From positions 1 through 64,000 of the forward strand of contig JBMNNF010000013.1 in the NCBI GenBank assembly GCA_050953825.1: a DNA stretch of 64,000 nt, read 5' to 3'. A program made the translations under genes and the position numbers. Positions 19,284 to 26,564 of the stretch are shown here, in pieces. This stretch comes from DUQW01 sp050953825 (lineage in GTDB: Bacteria; Bacillota_I; Bacilli_A; Acholeplasmatales; Acholeplasmataceae). The first letter of the stretch is position 1, and each line of letters starts with the position of its first letter. The notes beneath the pieces were generated by a model that saw nothing but the letters and a program-made list of their open reading frames with translations, was not told where the DNA came from and did not search any database.

Positions 19284-21150
19284 ATTCAACCAATTTTCTT
19301 AATTTATCTAATATCAAAACCATTGCCCAAGTATCTTGTTTACAGTAATAAATGAGGTTAGATTTGGTTTGTTTGACTTCTTCTTCATTTAATTTGTTCA
19401 TAACACTATAGGCAGCAATGGCCTCGGTTCCATTAGCGATTGGTAACCCTTGATAGGTTAAATCGCTTAATGCTGGTAGTACTTTTTTAATTGAAAATGA
19501 GCCTTGCATTAAGTTATCATAATATGGATGCATTTTTGAATATTTAGCTCCAGTCTCATCTAAAGGTTTATAAAAGGTACTATTTCCTCTAAATAAATAG
19601 ATTAAATCAAAAATACGACCGTGAATTTTTTCTAGTGGTTTCCGATATTTTTTTTCGAATAATTTATTTTCATATAAACTACGAATTACCATTTTTTCAA
19701 ACCCTTGGTTATAAGCTAATACAGTTCCACCATCATCTTTGATGGTATCAATTAAAAGTTTGATCAAATCTTCACGAAAATCATCAATATTATTGCTAGC
19801 TAGAAATGAAACATTATCTAATTCTTGATCACAGATACCTGGTTTACTTTCAATGTGAATAGAAAATTGAAAAACTGATTGCGTATAACATCTTTCCCCA
19901 ATAAACCGAGGTAAAGGCGCATTAAACGTTTCAAAATCTAAATGATAGATGGGATATTTAAATTGATCCATAGCATATTTAATCATTTTTGGGACGTATT
20001 GGGGAGTTGCCTCTTCGTAGGCAACTCTTCTAATATAGTTCTTTTCATCTGATAATTGTTCAAATGGAACATCAGTGATATGAACTCTACCACTATTGAT
20101 TAAATCATCTAATTTTTCATCACCAAAATCAGCTTTAACAAAATTATAAATGGAGACATTATCGAATGGTGGGTAATTTTTATCGGATAGACATATCGGA
20201 TAAAATTCACACTCTCTAGTCGCTTCTCTTTGACACCAAGGTCCAACATGCGTTGGACTAGCATTTAATTCGTTTAAATAATGATTAGCCATATTTAAAT
20301 CATTAATTAATACTTTATCAACTAAGATTTCGGTTAACTTAGTTAAATCAACAAACCTAATAATGGAATCATCATAATAAGGTTTTCCGTTTTTATAAGT
20401 TCCATCAAATTTATATTCACTATTTAATAAAACTAAATAATATTCTCTTTTTTTAGTAACTCCTCTTTCTTCTAATGCTTTTTCAACAACAAAACGTTGA
20501 TAAGTTAAGTCATAAATAAAATTGAATAGGTTACTTTTATATTTTTGAGATAAGTATGTTGACGCTTCTTCCATTTTTTCTTCATCATAATCTCCGTATA
20601 ACTTCCAAGTGTCACTCCCTTCATCAATATAAAATCTTTGAATTCTCTTGCCATTAGCATCTTTTACTTTTGTATCAGTTGAAGATTTTACTTCAAAGAT
20701 TCTAATAGTATCTTCATCTTCTTGATAGACGTCTAAGAAACAATAAAATTCATAGTCTTCATACCAAGTTTTAAAATACTTTTGATCATCATATTTCATA
20801 CTAATTTGCATACCACCAAATTTAGATTGGATAACCCTTGAAGCTAATATTTCAATTTCATTATAGTAATCTTGCATCAGATTCTCATATGAAGTTAAAA
20901 TCTTATGAGTTAAAGCATCTTGAGAAGATATATCATCACCATCATTATCTTCTTCACCTTCTATTACCATAATTGATTCTTTTAAAGCCTTGATTTTATC
21001 TAATCTTTCTAGATTTTTTAACCCTTCAAATTCATCTTCTTCACTAGTGAATGTGGCAAAAGACTTATCCTTATTATATTTAATATCAAAGAGTCCAGCA
21101 TATCTAGAACATCTAATTAAATTGATAAATGTAGATTTTGATATTTTCAT
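19282..21150 (-). CDS. DUF2779 protein with two predicted nuclease domains
   Basis: The 622-aa protein seems to join two nucleases. The N-terminal half looks like a Cas4/AddB-type PD-(D/E)XK nuclease with an iron-sulfur cluster: an early Cys (LIRCSRYAGL, residue 13), the active-site stretch IRIFEVKSSTDT (near 168), and a late cluster CQREATRECEFYPIC (near 305). The C-terminal half (DUF2779) starts with YHLDFETFNAPLP (near 408), a DEDD-type exonuclease motif I, followed by VLAYNQGFEKMVI and ending YYCKQDTWAMVLI (motif III-like). Such proteins are widespread in Mollicutes and often poorly annotated. DNA repair or defence is plausible. The stop is TGA. Confidence 0.75.
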   Translation of the reverse strand: MKISKSTFINLIRCSRYAGLFDIKYNKDKSFATFTSEEDEFEGLKNLERLDKIKALKESIMVIEGEEDNDGDDISSQDALTHKILTSYENLMQDYYNEIEILASRVIQSKFGGMQISMKYDDQKYFKTWYEDYEFYCFLDVYQEDEDTIRIFEVKSSTDTKVKDANGKRIQRFYIDEGSDTWKLYGDYDEEKMEEASTYLSQKYKSNLFNFIYDLTYQRFVVEKALEERGVTKKREYYLVLLNSEYKFDGTYKNGKPYYDDSIIRFVDLTKLTEILVDKVLINDLNMANHYLNELNASPTHVGPWCQREATRECEFYPICLSDKNYPPFDNVSIYNFVKADFGDEKLDDLINSGRVHITDVPFEQLSDEKNYIRRVAYEEATPQYVPKMIKYAMDQFKYPIYHLDFETFNAPLPRFIGERCYTQSVFQFSIHIESKPGICDQELDNVSFLASNNIDDFREDLIKLLIDTIKDDGGTVLAYNQGFEKMVIRSLYENKLFEKKYRKPLEKIHGRIFDLIYLFRGNSTFYKPLDETGAKYSKMHPYYDNLMQGSFSIKKVLPALSDLTYQGLPIANGTEAIAAYSVMNKLNEEEVKQTKSNLIYYCKQDTWAMVLILDKLRKLVE

Positions 21151-21241
21151 CCTAACACTTCCTTTATAGTAAAGAAAGAACTATAAAGAAATGAGGTTTT
21201 AGTTTTCTTCATTTCATTACAGCTCTTCATACAATATTTTT

Positions 21242-21913
21242 TTAATCAAATACTATTTCTAACTCTTCAAAAATATTTGATAATATTTCATGCAATGATA
21301 GAGATGGATTATTTGTAGAATACTTATAGCCGAAATTATACATAATTTGATTTTGATAATCCTCTTCATTTATTTTAGAAATGTATTCTGCTCTACCAAT
21401 AGCTTCTTTTACATCATTTAAAGTTAAATCCTTTAGTAGATTTTTAAAATTAGTTTCTTTTTTATATGTTTTTAAATCTAGAAAATTTTTACCATACGCA
21501 GAGTTAATTTTATCTAAATATTGATCACGATAATGCAGACTACCATTACAAGGAGATTTGTGAAGAATCATCCATAATTCAAAAGTCATATTAGTATATC
21601 CCAAATGATATTTTGATACTTTATGACAATAATATTCTTCAACCTCTTTCATTTTTGAAAGTATATTTTCGAACTGTTTTACATGTTGTTCATCATTACT
21701 TTCATAGTCAAAAACATGAATAGCTTCAATCGGATCAAGAGCGGTAAATTTTTTAGCAGACGAGATAGGGTCTTTATCAATTCTAACAATAAATTTTACC
21801 TTATATTTTTTATTTTGATGCTTATTTATAACATTCTGTAACCACTCAAGATAATATTTTTCGGTTTCGCCTTCTACAGAAAAGTGATACCAAATACTTT
21901 CTTGTCTCTTCAT
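21242..21913 (-). CDS. RloB-domain protein (AbiLii-like)
   Basis: The 223-aa protein has the RloB pattern: FSVEGETEKYYLEWLQ near residue 12 (the acidic TOPRIM-like motif), EAIHVFDYESND near 65, and the conserved NMTFELWMILHK near 110. RloB proteins pair with an AAA ATPase, as in lactococcal AbiL (AbiLi plus AbiLii), which aborts phage growth. Its ATG overlaps the stop of the ATPase gene (ATGA), so the pair is translationally coupled. I infer a nuclease effector gated by the ATPase. Confidence 0.82.
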   Translation of the reverse strand: MKRQESIWYHFSVEGETEKYYLEWLQNVINKHQNKKYKVKFIVRIDKDPISSAKKFTALDPIEAIHVFDYESNDEQHVKQFENILSKMKEVEEYYCHKVSKYHLGYTNMTFELWMILHKSPCNGSLHYRDQYLDKINSAYGKNFLDLKTYKKETNFKNLLKDLTLNDVKEAIGRAEYISKINEEDYQNQIMYNFGYKYSTNNPSLSLHEILSNIFEELEIVFD

Positions 21914-23184
21914 CTTTGTACCTCAGATGCAAACAAGTCAGTTAAATCTATTTCATTTATAGCTCCATATTTGTTAATAAAATAATTTTTCATATAATTA
22001 TCGGTATTTCTAACTGGGTTCTTACCTGATGTTCCAAAATCAGCTAATGAGTAAATAATACTATTACCGTTTTCTTTTTCGACGAACTTTATTTCGTCAC
22101 GTCTAAAAAGATTATTGTTTAAAAAAATTGGATTATGTGTATTAAAAATCAATTGAGCATTATTTTTATTAATATCATCATCATGAAACAAATTGATAAT
22201 ATGCATGACAATCATTGGATGTAATGAGGCGTCAAACTCATCTACAATTAAAGTTGCTCCATTTAATAAAGTATATTTTATGATTGGAAACATATTTAAA
22301 ATCCTGATAGTTCCATAAGATTCAATAAGTTCAGCTGGAATCAAATAATCTTTTTCTTTGTCATTAGGTATAGTAACCCCTAAACTTGAGGCTCCTTCTT
22401 CATCACTACGAGATACAAAAACTACTTTTTCACCACATGATCCTATTTTATGAGCGACACTCGTCAATTCTTCATCATGAAAATATTTTTGTCCCTCTTT
22501 CATCTTTCTGGACATTCTAATAACATCCGAACGATAAACCACATCAAATTTCGTTTTAAAATGTTCCATTATTTCATTAGCCAATTTACCATTAAAAGAA
22601 GTTCTGTAAGCATTGCTAAAAAACAATTCATCATCTTTTAAATTTTTATTAATTTGTTCTAACATTTTCGGAATCTCAACTAATTTATTATCGAAAATTT
22701 TAACATTTTTCCCCTTTCTAATAAACTCATCTTTTCCATTAATTGTTAATCTTTCGAGTAAAACCTTTCTATCATAGTTATAATCTTGAAACAATCCCAA
22801 ATCAATCGCTAATTGATATATTACATGTTTTTCATTCATTAAAAATTCAATAGAAAAAGTAGTAGGCTTTGGTTCTGTTAATTTTGTATTTGGAATTAAT
22901 TCAAGAAAATACATTGAACCATTAGGAGATAAAAACTCTCTATTTCTAATATCTCCCCTTTCGACTATAGCAAAAAAAACTTCAAATGCCCCTATAATAT
23001 TGGTTTTGCCTGACGCATTAGGGCCGTATACCACAGATGAAGGCAAAGCCTTATACTCTTTACCTTGAATTTTTTTGCTTAAAATACTATATTCTAAGTC
23101 TTTTTGTTTTGGAGCAGGAACCATAGAAAACTCAACCTTATCAACAAAGGACTTAAAATTCTCTACTGTAAACTTTAACAACAT
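21910..23184 (-). CDS. AAA (COG1106-type) ATPase, AbiLi-like
   Basis: The 424-aa protein starts MLLKFTVENFKSFVDKVEFSM, the usual opening of SMC-like AAA ATPases of this group. Walker A is VVYGPNASGKTNIIGAF (near residue 52), and Walker B is ATLIVDEFDASLHP (near 312) with a conserved His. The domain between them is the insert typical of COG1106/AAA_15. It is the first gene of a two-gene unit with RloB, a pair known as a defence module. Start supported by GGAGG. The promoter region upstream carries two palindromes. Confidence 0.87.
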   Translation of the reverse strand: MLLKFTVENFKSFVDKVEFSMVPAPKQKDLEYSILSKKIQGKEYKALPSSVVYGPNASGKTNIIGAFEVFFAIVERGDIRNREFLSPNGSMYFLELIPNTKLTEPKPTTFSIEFLMNEKHVIYQLAIDLGLFQDYNYDRKVLLERLTINGKDEFIRKGKNVKIFDNKLVEIPKMLEQINKNLKDDELFFSNAYRTSFNGKLANEIMEHFKTKFDVVYRSDVIRMSRKMKEGQKYFHDEELTSVAHKIGSCGEKVVFVSRSDEEGASSLGVTIPNDKEKDYLIPAELIESYGTIRILNMFPIIKYTLLNGATLIVDEFDASLHPMIVMHIINLFHDDDINKNNAQLIFNTHNPIFLNNNLFRRDEIKFVEKENGNSIIYSLADFGTSGKNPVRNTDNYMKNYFINKYGAINEIDLTDLFASEVQR

Positions 23185-23438
23185 TGTTTTTCCTCCTTAT
23201 TTTGCGCACAATTTGCAAATTACACAATTATTATACAATAATTATCGCATAAAAGCTATTATTTTTCATCATTTTGTTAAATTTTTGCAAAATAAATAGA
23301 ATTCACCCTTTAAAAACTTGACTATTGATTCATATATTGCACTAAATATAATGTTTAAATACTATCGTTCGTATCCTCTATCTATTAATATATGATCCCA
23401 ATTAAATTTTTACTATCTATTTATACCAAATAATATAA
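23185..23438 (-). promoter_or_regulatory. Upstream region of the AAA/RloB pair with two palindromes
   Basis: A minus-strand TATAAT (23,235-23,230) lies inside the palindrome AATTATT-N4-AATAATT (23,226-23,243). A second palindrome, AATTTGCAAATT, is at 23,210-23,221, between promoter and ribosome site. Such an arrangement suits a repressor. No good -35 is visible. The rest of the stretch has no gene. Confidence 0.45.
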
Positions 23439-23462
23439 AAAGTCCATTCTGAAATGGACTTT
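23439..23462 (-). terminator. Terminator of the cyclase operon
   Basis: AAAGTCCATT (23,439-23,448) and AATGGACTTT (23,453-23,462) form a perfect 10-bp stem with a four-base loop and A/T-rich flanks. It follows the cyclase stop on the minus strand. Confidence 0.85.
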
Positions 23463-23495
23463 CTAAATCAAATTTATTTTTCTTTTTTTAATATA

Positions 23496-24239
23496 TTATA
23501 CTGTTTTCATGCCATTATGTAACCAACCGAGAAATTCAATGTTAAATGCAACTCCATGATAAAATTCCATATGTTTATAATAATCTAAACTGAAATAAAT
23601 ATCGATATCAGGATTATCTTTCATCGCAATCTCACGAATATTTTCATAGAAAATCTTATCCATGACAATTGATCCAACTTCATCCCTAGAAGCAATACCA
23701 GACAAATTTGAAGCGTTAACTACCGCTTCAATAAAAATTAAATCATCAGCAATTTTACTTTTATCCGGTTTAATTACGATATCTTGAGTTAAACCAATGC
23801 CAATACCATAATTAATTGATGGTAGTTTTCTTTCTAGTAAAATCTCATTAATCATGTGTTTTAAAGTGTTGATATCTAAGGCCATATTATAAATCTCTGC
23901 AGCTTCTTCTCTCGTTGAAATATCAAAAACAGCAAAAATACAGTCATCTCTTACTCCAATTTTTCTGTGAAGTCGTGTATCATTTAAAATTTGAATGACT
24001 TCAGAAGCAAAAAATCTGATAATTTTGGTAAAAGTGATATCTTTATTTTTTTTGAGTTCTGGTAAATCATCGATATCCACGAAAAGAGAGACTGTCCAGC
24101 CTTCATTGGTATGACCAAATCTTAAACTGCTGCCTGTTTCATTTTTAACATTAGAAAATCTTTTTTTTGTTGAAACTTCGGCTGCAGAATCTAGAATCTT
24201 ATCGATTTCTTGCTTTCGTTGTTTATAATCATATGCCAT
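23496..24239 (-). CDS. Soluble class III nucleotide cyclase (Pycsar-like)
   Basis: The 247-aa protein has one class III cyclase domain and no membrane helix. Visible motifs are WTVSLFVDIDDLPEL (first metal Asp, about residue 54), KIGVRDDCIFAVFD (second metal Asp, about 105), INYGIGIGLTQDIVIKP (about 148) and FIEAVVNASNLSGIAS (about 173). The short N-terminal helical lead and soluble single-domain form resemble Pycsar phage-defence cyclases, which make cCMP or cUMP. Base specificity cannot be read from sequence. It is third in an operon after a pheromone-like peptide and a 95-aa protein, 26 bases after the latter. No TIR, nuclease or membrane effector is in the operon. The start has a GGAGG site. 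Confidence 0.72.
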   Translation of the reverse strand: MAYDYKQRKQEIDKILDSAAEVSTKKRFSNVKNETGSSLRFGHTNEGWTVSLFVDIDDLPELKKNKDITFTKIIRFFASEVIQILNDTRLHRKIGVRDDCIFAVFDISTREEAAEIYNMALDINTLKHMINEILLERKLPSINYGIGIGLTQDIVIKPDKSKIADDLIFIEAVVNASNLSGIASRDEVGSIVMDKIFYENIREIAMKDNPDIDIYFSLDYYKHMEFYHGVAFNIEFLGWLHNGMKTV

Positions 24240-24265
24240 GGCCTCCCTCCTCCCGTCTTTTCAAT

Positions 24266-24553
24266 TTAATTAGAAAGTAATTGATTTTCAATAATCTGAA
24301 GTAGGTTATAACTTCTGATATGATCTTCCTTTTGCAAGACAAAGCGATCTTTTTTGATGGCTTCTATATTTTTCTCATACCATTTAATTAAATCTTTAAT
24401 CACTAATAAGAGCTCACTTTTATTTGAGTCTTCATTCAATTCAATTAATTTTACTGCATTATTTTTGGTGAAATTATCTGTTGCGTATTCCAAAACAGAT
24501 TCAGATATCGGTGTTTTGTATAACAGCAAGTAATTTGCATGTATTTTATTCAT
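24266..24553 (-). CDS. 95-aa protein of unknown function in the cyclase operon
   Basis: I do not recognise the family. It is soluble, acidic to neutral and mostly helical. The N-terminus (NKIHANYLLLYKT) could be a beta strand, followed by helices with LLLVIKDLIKWYEKNIEAIKKD. There is no Cys, no signal peptide and no membrane segment. It has a good AGAGGAG site and lies 30 bases after the peptide gene and 26 before the cyclase, so it is surely co-transcribed. A small regulator or partner of the cyclase is one option; that is a guess from position. Confidence 0.7.
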   Translation of the reverse strand: MNKIHANYLLLYKTPISESVLEYATDNFTKNNAVKLIELNEDSNKSELLLVIKDLIKWYEKNIEAIKKDRFVLQKEDHIRSYNLLQIIENQLLSN

Positions 24554-24583
24554 AGTTTTCTCCTCTTATATTACTTATATTAA

Positions 24584-24727
24584 TTAGTCTTCTTCTACAA
24601 CAAGTGGTAAATCATGTGGTGCTGGTTCTAATTCACTAGCTGAAACTTTAATTCTTGGAACAGCAAATGCTAATACGGCCGATACTAACAATAAAATTAC
24701 CATTAAATAACTTAATATTTTTTTCAT
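24584..24727 (-). CDS. 47-aa exported pro-peptide, PapR-like pheromone precursor
   Basis: This small gene has a strong AAGGAGG site 5-10 bases before its ATG and reads MKKILSYLMVILLLVSAVLA, a Lys start and hydrophobic core as in a signal peptide. It continues FAVPRIKVSASELEPAP and ends HDLPLVVEED. Size and layout match pheromone precursors of the RRNPP systems. B. cereus PapR is 48 aa, is exported, and ends in a DLPFE-type sequence, so even the DLP is shared. It is divergent from a TPR regulator of the same class and first in the operon with the cyclase. The mature peptide would lie in the last 7-12 residues. A small membrane peptide of another kind is the alternative. Confidence 0.7.
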   Translation of the reverse strand: MKKILSYLMVILLLVSAVLAFAVPRIKVSASELEPAPHDLPLVVEED

Positions 24728-24742
24728 AGTCCCCCTCCTTCA

Positions 24743-24793
24743 ATTTTATGTTATAATGGAATTGGTAAAATAGGGCGTGCGTTTTTGTCACGC
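24743..24793. promoter_or_regulatory. Divergent promoter region with inverted-repeat operator
   Basis: Towards the regulator gene there is an extended -10, TG-T-TATAAT (24,749-24,757). On the opposite strand TATAAC (24,755-24,750) could serve the peptide operon. It has no good -35, so it may need an activator. GCGTG (24,775-24,779) and CACGC (24,789-24,793) are an inverted repeat with a 9-base spacer, placed at the -35 of the peptide promoter and downstream of the regulator start. This would suit activation of the peptide operon and repression of the regulator. Inference from spacing. Confidence 0.5.
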
Positions 24794-24815
24794 TTTACAG
24801 TAGGGTGGTGCTAGT

Positions 24816-25736
24816 ATGAAAATCATTCAAAACTTTGCGATTGCGATAGACAATTTAAGAATCAGCAAGGGATTAACTGTACGAGATTTATGTCTAGATA
24901 TTTGTGATGAAAGTTCATATCGGAGATATCGATTAGGTGATAGAGACATTCCAATTGCTCGCATTAAACAGTTTTGTGATCGTCTAGGAATTGAATTAGA
25001 TGAATTTCTTTATAATGTTTATACTAAAAACTCATATGAATACCAAAAAATTCATCGGCTTTTTTATGACCTACAAATTAAAGATTATGATGCCATTAAA
25101 AAATCCATTCCGCAAATTCGGACAGAAGGGATAACTCTACATAGAAATAAAATCCTATTTGAATTAATCCTACATACTTATCACTATGAAACAAAAAAAA
25201 TTACAAAATCAGAATATCATAAACTTCTAACTAGCCTACTACCTAGTCATACTGGTTTTTATACTTTTAATGATATTATGATTTTAGAAAAACTAGCGTT
25301 CTTAGAGGTTCCTAACAATGAAACTAATGCGTTAAATCAACTTCATAACATTTTATTGGATACTAAACGACTTTATTCAATCAGTGAAAACTATTCAATG
25401 ATTGCTACGCTTTATGCCAATGTGCCCAATTTATATACTAAATTAAAAGATTTAGAACATGCATTAGTGATTTGTGATAGAGGAATTAGTTATAGTGAAA
25501 GATATAACGTCACCAAAAATATTCATCACCTCTATTACTTAAAAGCTTATTGTTTATTCCATAGTGGAAATCATGATGACGCTATGGAAAATTTATCAAT
25601 AGTAATATCATTAGTTTTTGGCAAACAAGACAAACGATTATTTCAATATTTTATTGAACTAATTATCAAAGAGTTTAATATGACCAAGCCAATGATTTAC
25701 CAAATGCATCAACTTTCAATTCAAAACTATGTTTAA
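24816..25736 (+). CDS. RRNPP-type (PlcR/Rgg-like) HTH-TPR regulator
   Basis: The 306-aa protein has an N-terminal XRE-type HTH (residues 7-65, LRISKGLTVRDLCLDICDESSYRRY, with the recognition helix near 30-40) followed by about 230 residues of helical pairs typical of TPR domains (YHYETKKITKSEYHKLL; LEHALVICDRGISYSERY; LKAYCLFHSGNHDDAMENL). This is the build of PlcR, Rgg and NprR, cytoplasmic receptors of re-imported peptides. The gene is divergent from the 47-aa pro-peptide across 88 bases. The predicted role is to bind the mature peptide and switch the cyclase operon. Own promoter and a strong terminator. Confidence 0.82.
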   Translation: MKIIQNFAIAIDNLRISKGLTVRDLCLDICDESSYRRYRLGDRDIPIARIKQFCDRLGIELDEFLYNVYTKNSYEYQKIHRLFYDLQIKDYDAIKKSIPQIRTEGITLHRNKILFELILHTYHYETKKITKSEYHKLLTSLLPSHTGFYTFNDIMILEKLAFLEVPNNETNALNQLHNILLDTKRLYSISENYSMIATLYANVPNLYTKLKDLEHALVICDRGISYSERYNVTKNIHHLYYLKAYCLFHSGNHDDAMENLSIVISLVFGKQDKRLFQYFIELIIKEFNMTKPMIYQMHQLSIQNYV

Positions 25737-25812
25737 AAAAATGCTCCAACTGATGTGAACCCCTTCCTCCGGTTAGTCCGGATTTAGGGGTTCAGTACAA
25801 ACTGAGCATTTT
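25737..25812. terminator. Nested-hairpin terminator between convergent genes
   Basis: Three nested stems are visible: AAATGCTC/GAGCATTT outside, TGAACCCC (25,756-25,763) with GGGGTTCA (25,787-25,794), and TCCGG/CCGGA around a TTAGT loop. A-rich and T-rich flanks allow termination on both strands. The regulator gene and the GNAT gene converge here. Confidence 0.75.
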
Positions 25813-25823
25813 TAATTTAAATT

Positions 25824-26420
25824 TTAGATTTCTTGTTTGATCTTTTCAAACTTGTTGATATTAAGTAAATAAGTATACCCATCAACATATTTATCATTTA
25901 CTATTTGATAATTTTTATTAACATTAATTAATTCAAAACCAAGTTTTTCAATTAACGCTTGAACTAAATAATTTCCTGACCAAGTTTGTGTGTAAATTTG
26001 CTGATATCCTTTTGATAGAGCATAATCAATATAGAGAACCCAAGCTTCGGTTCCAAAGCCTTGTTTGCGGTGTTTTGGATGACAAATATCAATTCCGATT
26101 GTCAAATAACCTTGGTTACTAATGAATTGATAATTGTCATCAATATAATATGAACTTACCCATCCAATATGCTCTAAAGTATCTAATACCTCGATTTCTA
26201 AACGATGATAAAAGTTAGGTACTTCTTTTTGATTGCGTAATTTTTTTAATTTTTCTTTTTTATATGTTTTAGGATTAAAATTACTTGAGTCTTCCCACGG
26301 GGCATCCCAGTTGAACCATTCCGTATCAATTGTCATCCATCTAATAACATCATCAATGTCTGATTCTTTGAATTGTCTTAATTTGATACTTTTTCCTTTG
26401 ATTTCAAAATCTATATGCAT
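25824..26420 (-). CDS. GNAT-family N-acetyltransferase
   Basis: The 198-aa protein has the acetyl-CoA-binding core of the RimL-like GNAT group. ESDIDDVIRWMTIDTEWFNWDAPWE is the N-terminal strand/helix region. TIGIDICHPKHRKQGFGTEAWVLYIDYAL (about 105-135) carries the R/Q-x-x-G-x-G/A pyrophosphate loop as RKQGFGT. IYTQTWSGNYLVQALIEKLGFELI is the C-terminal motif. Substrate unknown. A single gene, convergent with the regulator. Confidence 0.85.
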   Translation of the reverse strand: MHIDFEIKGKSIKLRQFKESDIDDVIRWMTIDTEWFNWDAPWEDSSNFNPKTYKKEKLKKLRNQKEVPNFYHRLEIEVLDTLEHIGWVSSYYIDDNYQFISNQGYLTIGIDICHPKHRKQGFGTEAWVLYIDYALSKGYQQIYTQTWSGNYLVQALIEKLGFELINVNKNYQIVNDKYVDGYTYLLNINKFEKIKQEI

Positions 26421-26564
26421 AATTTATCCTTTAATTTAAAATTCTTCTTCTTAAAAAACAACTAATATCTGTTGACTAAATCAAATATTATGACTAATTA
26501 GTTTATAACTTTTTTATACTTGATAAATAGAGATGAGAATCATCATCTTCCATTTAATGGTATA

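Noticed and set aside
23496..24239. GGDEF diguanylate cyclase
   Set aside because: The motif order and the two Asp residues in FVDIDD and RDDCIFAVF fit class III cyclases, and no GGDEF-like signature is present.
24266..24553. The 95-aa protein as a Pycsar membrane effector
   Set aside because: It has no membrane helix and no TIR or nuclease motif.
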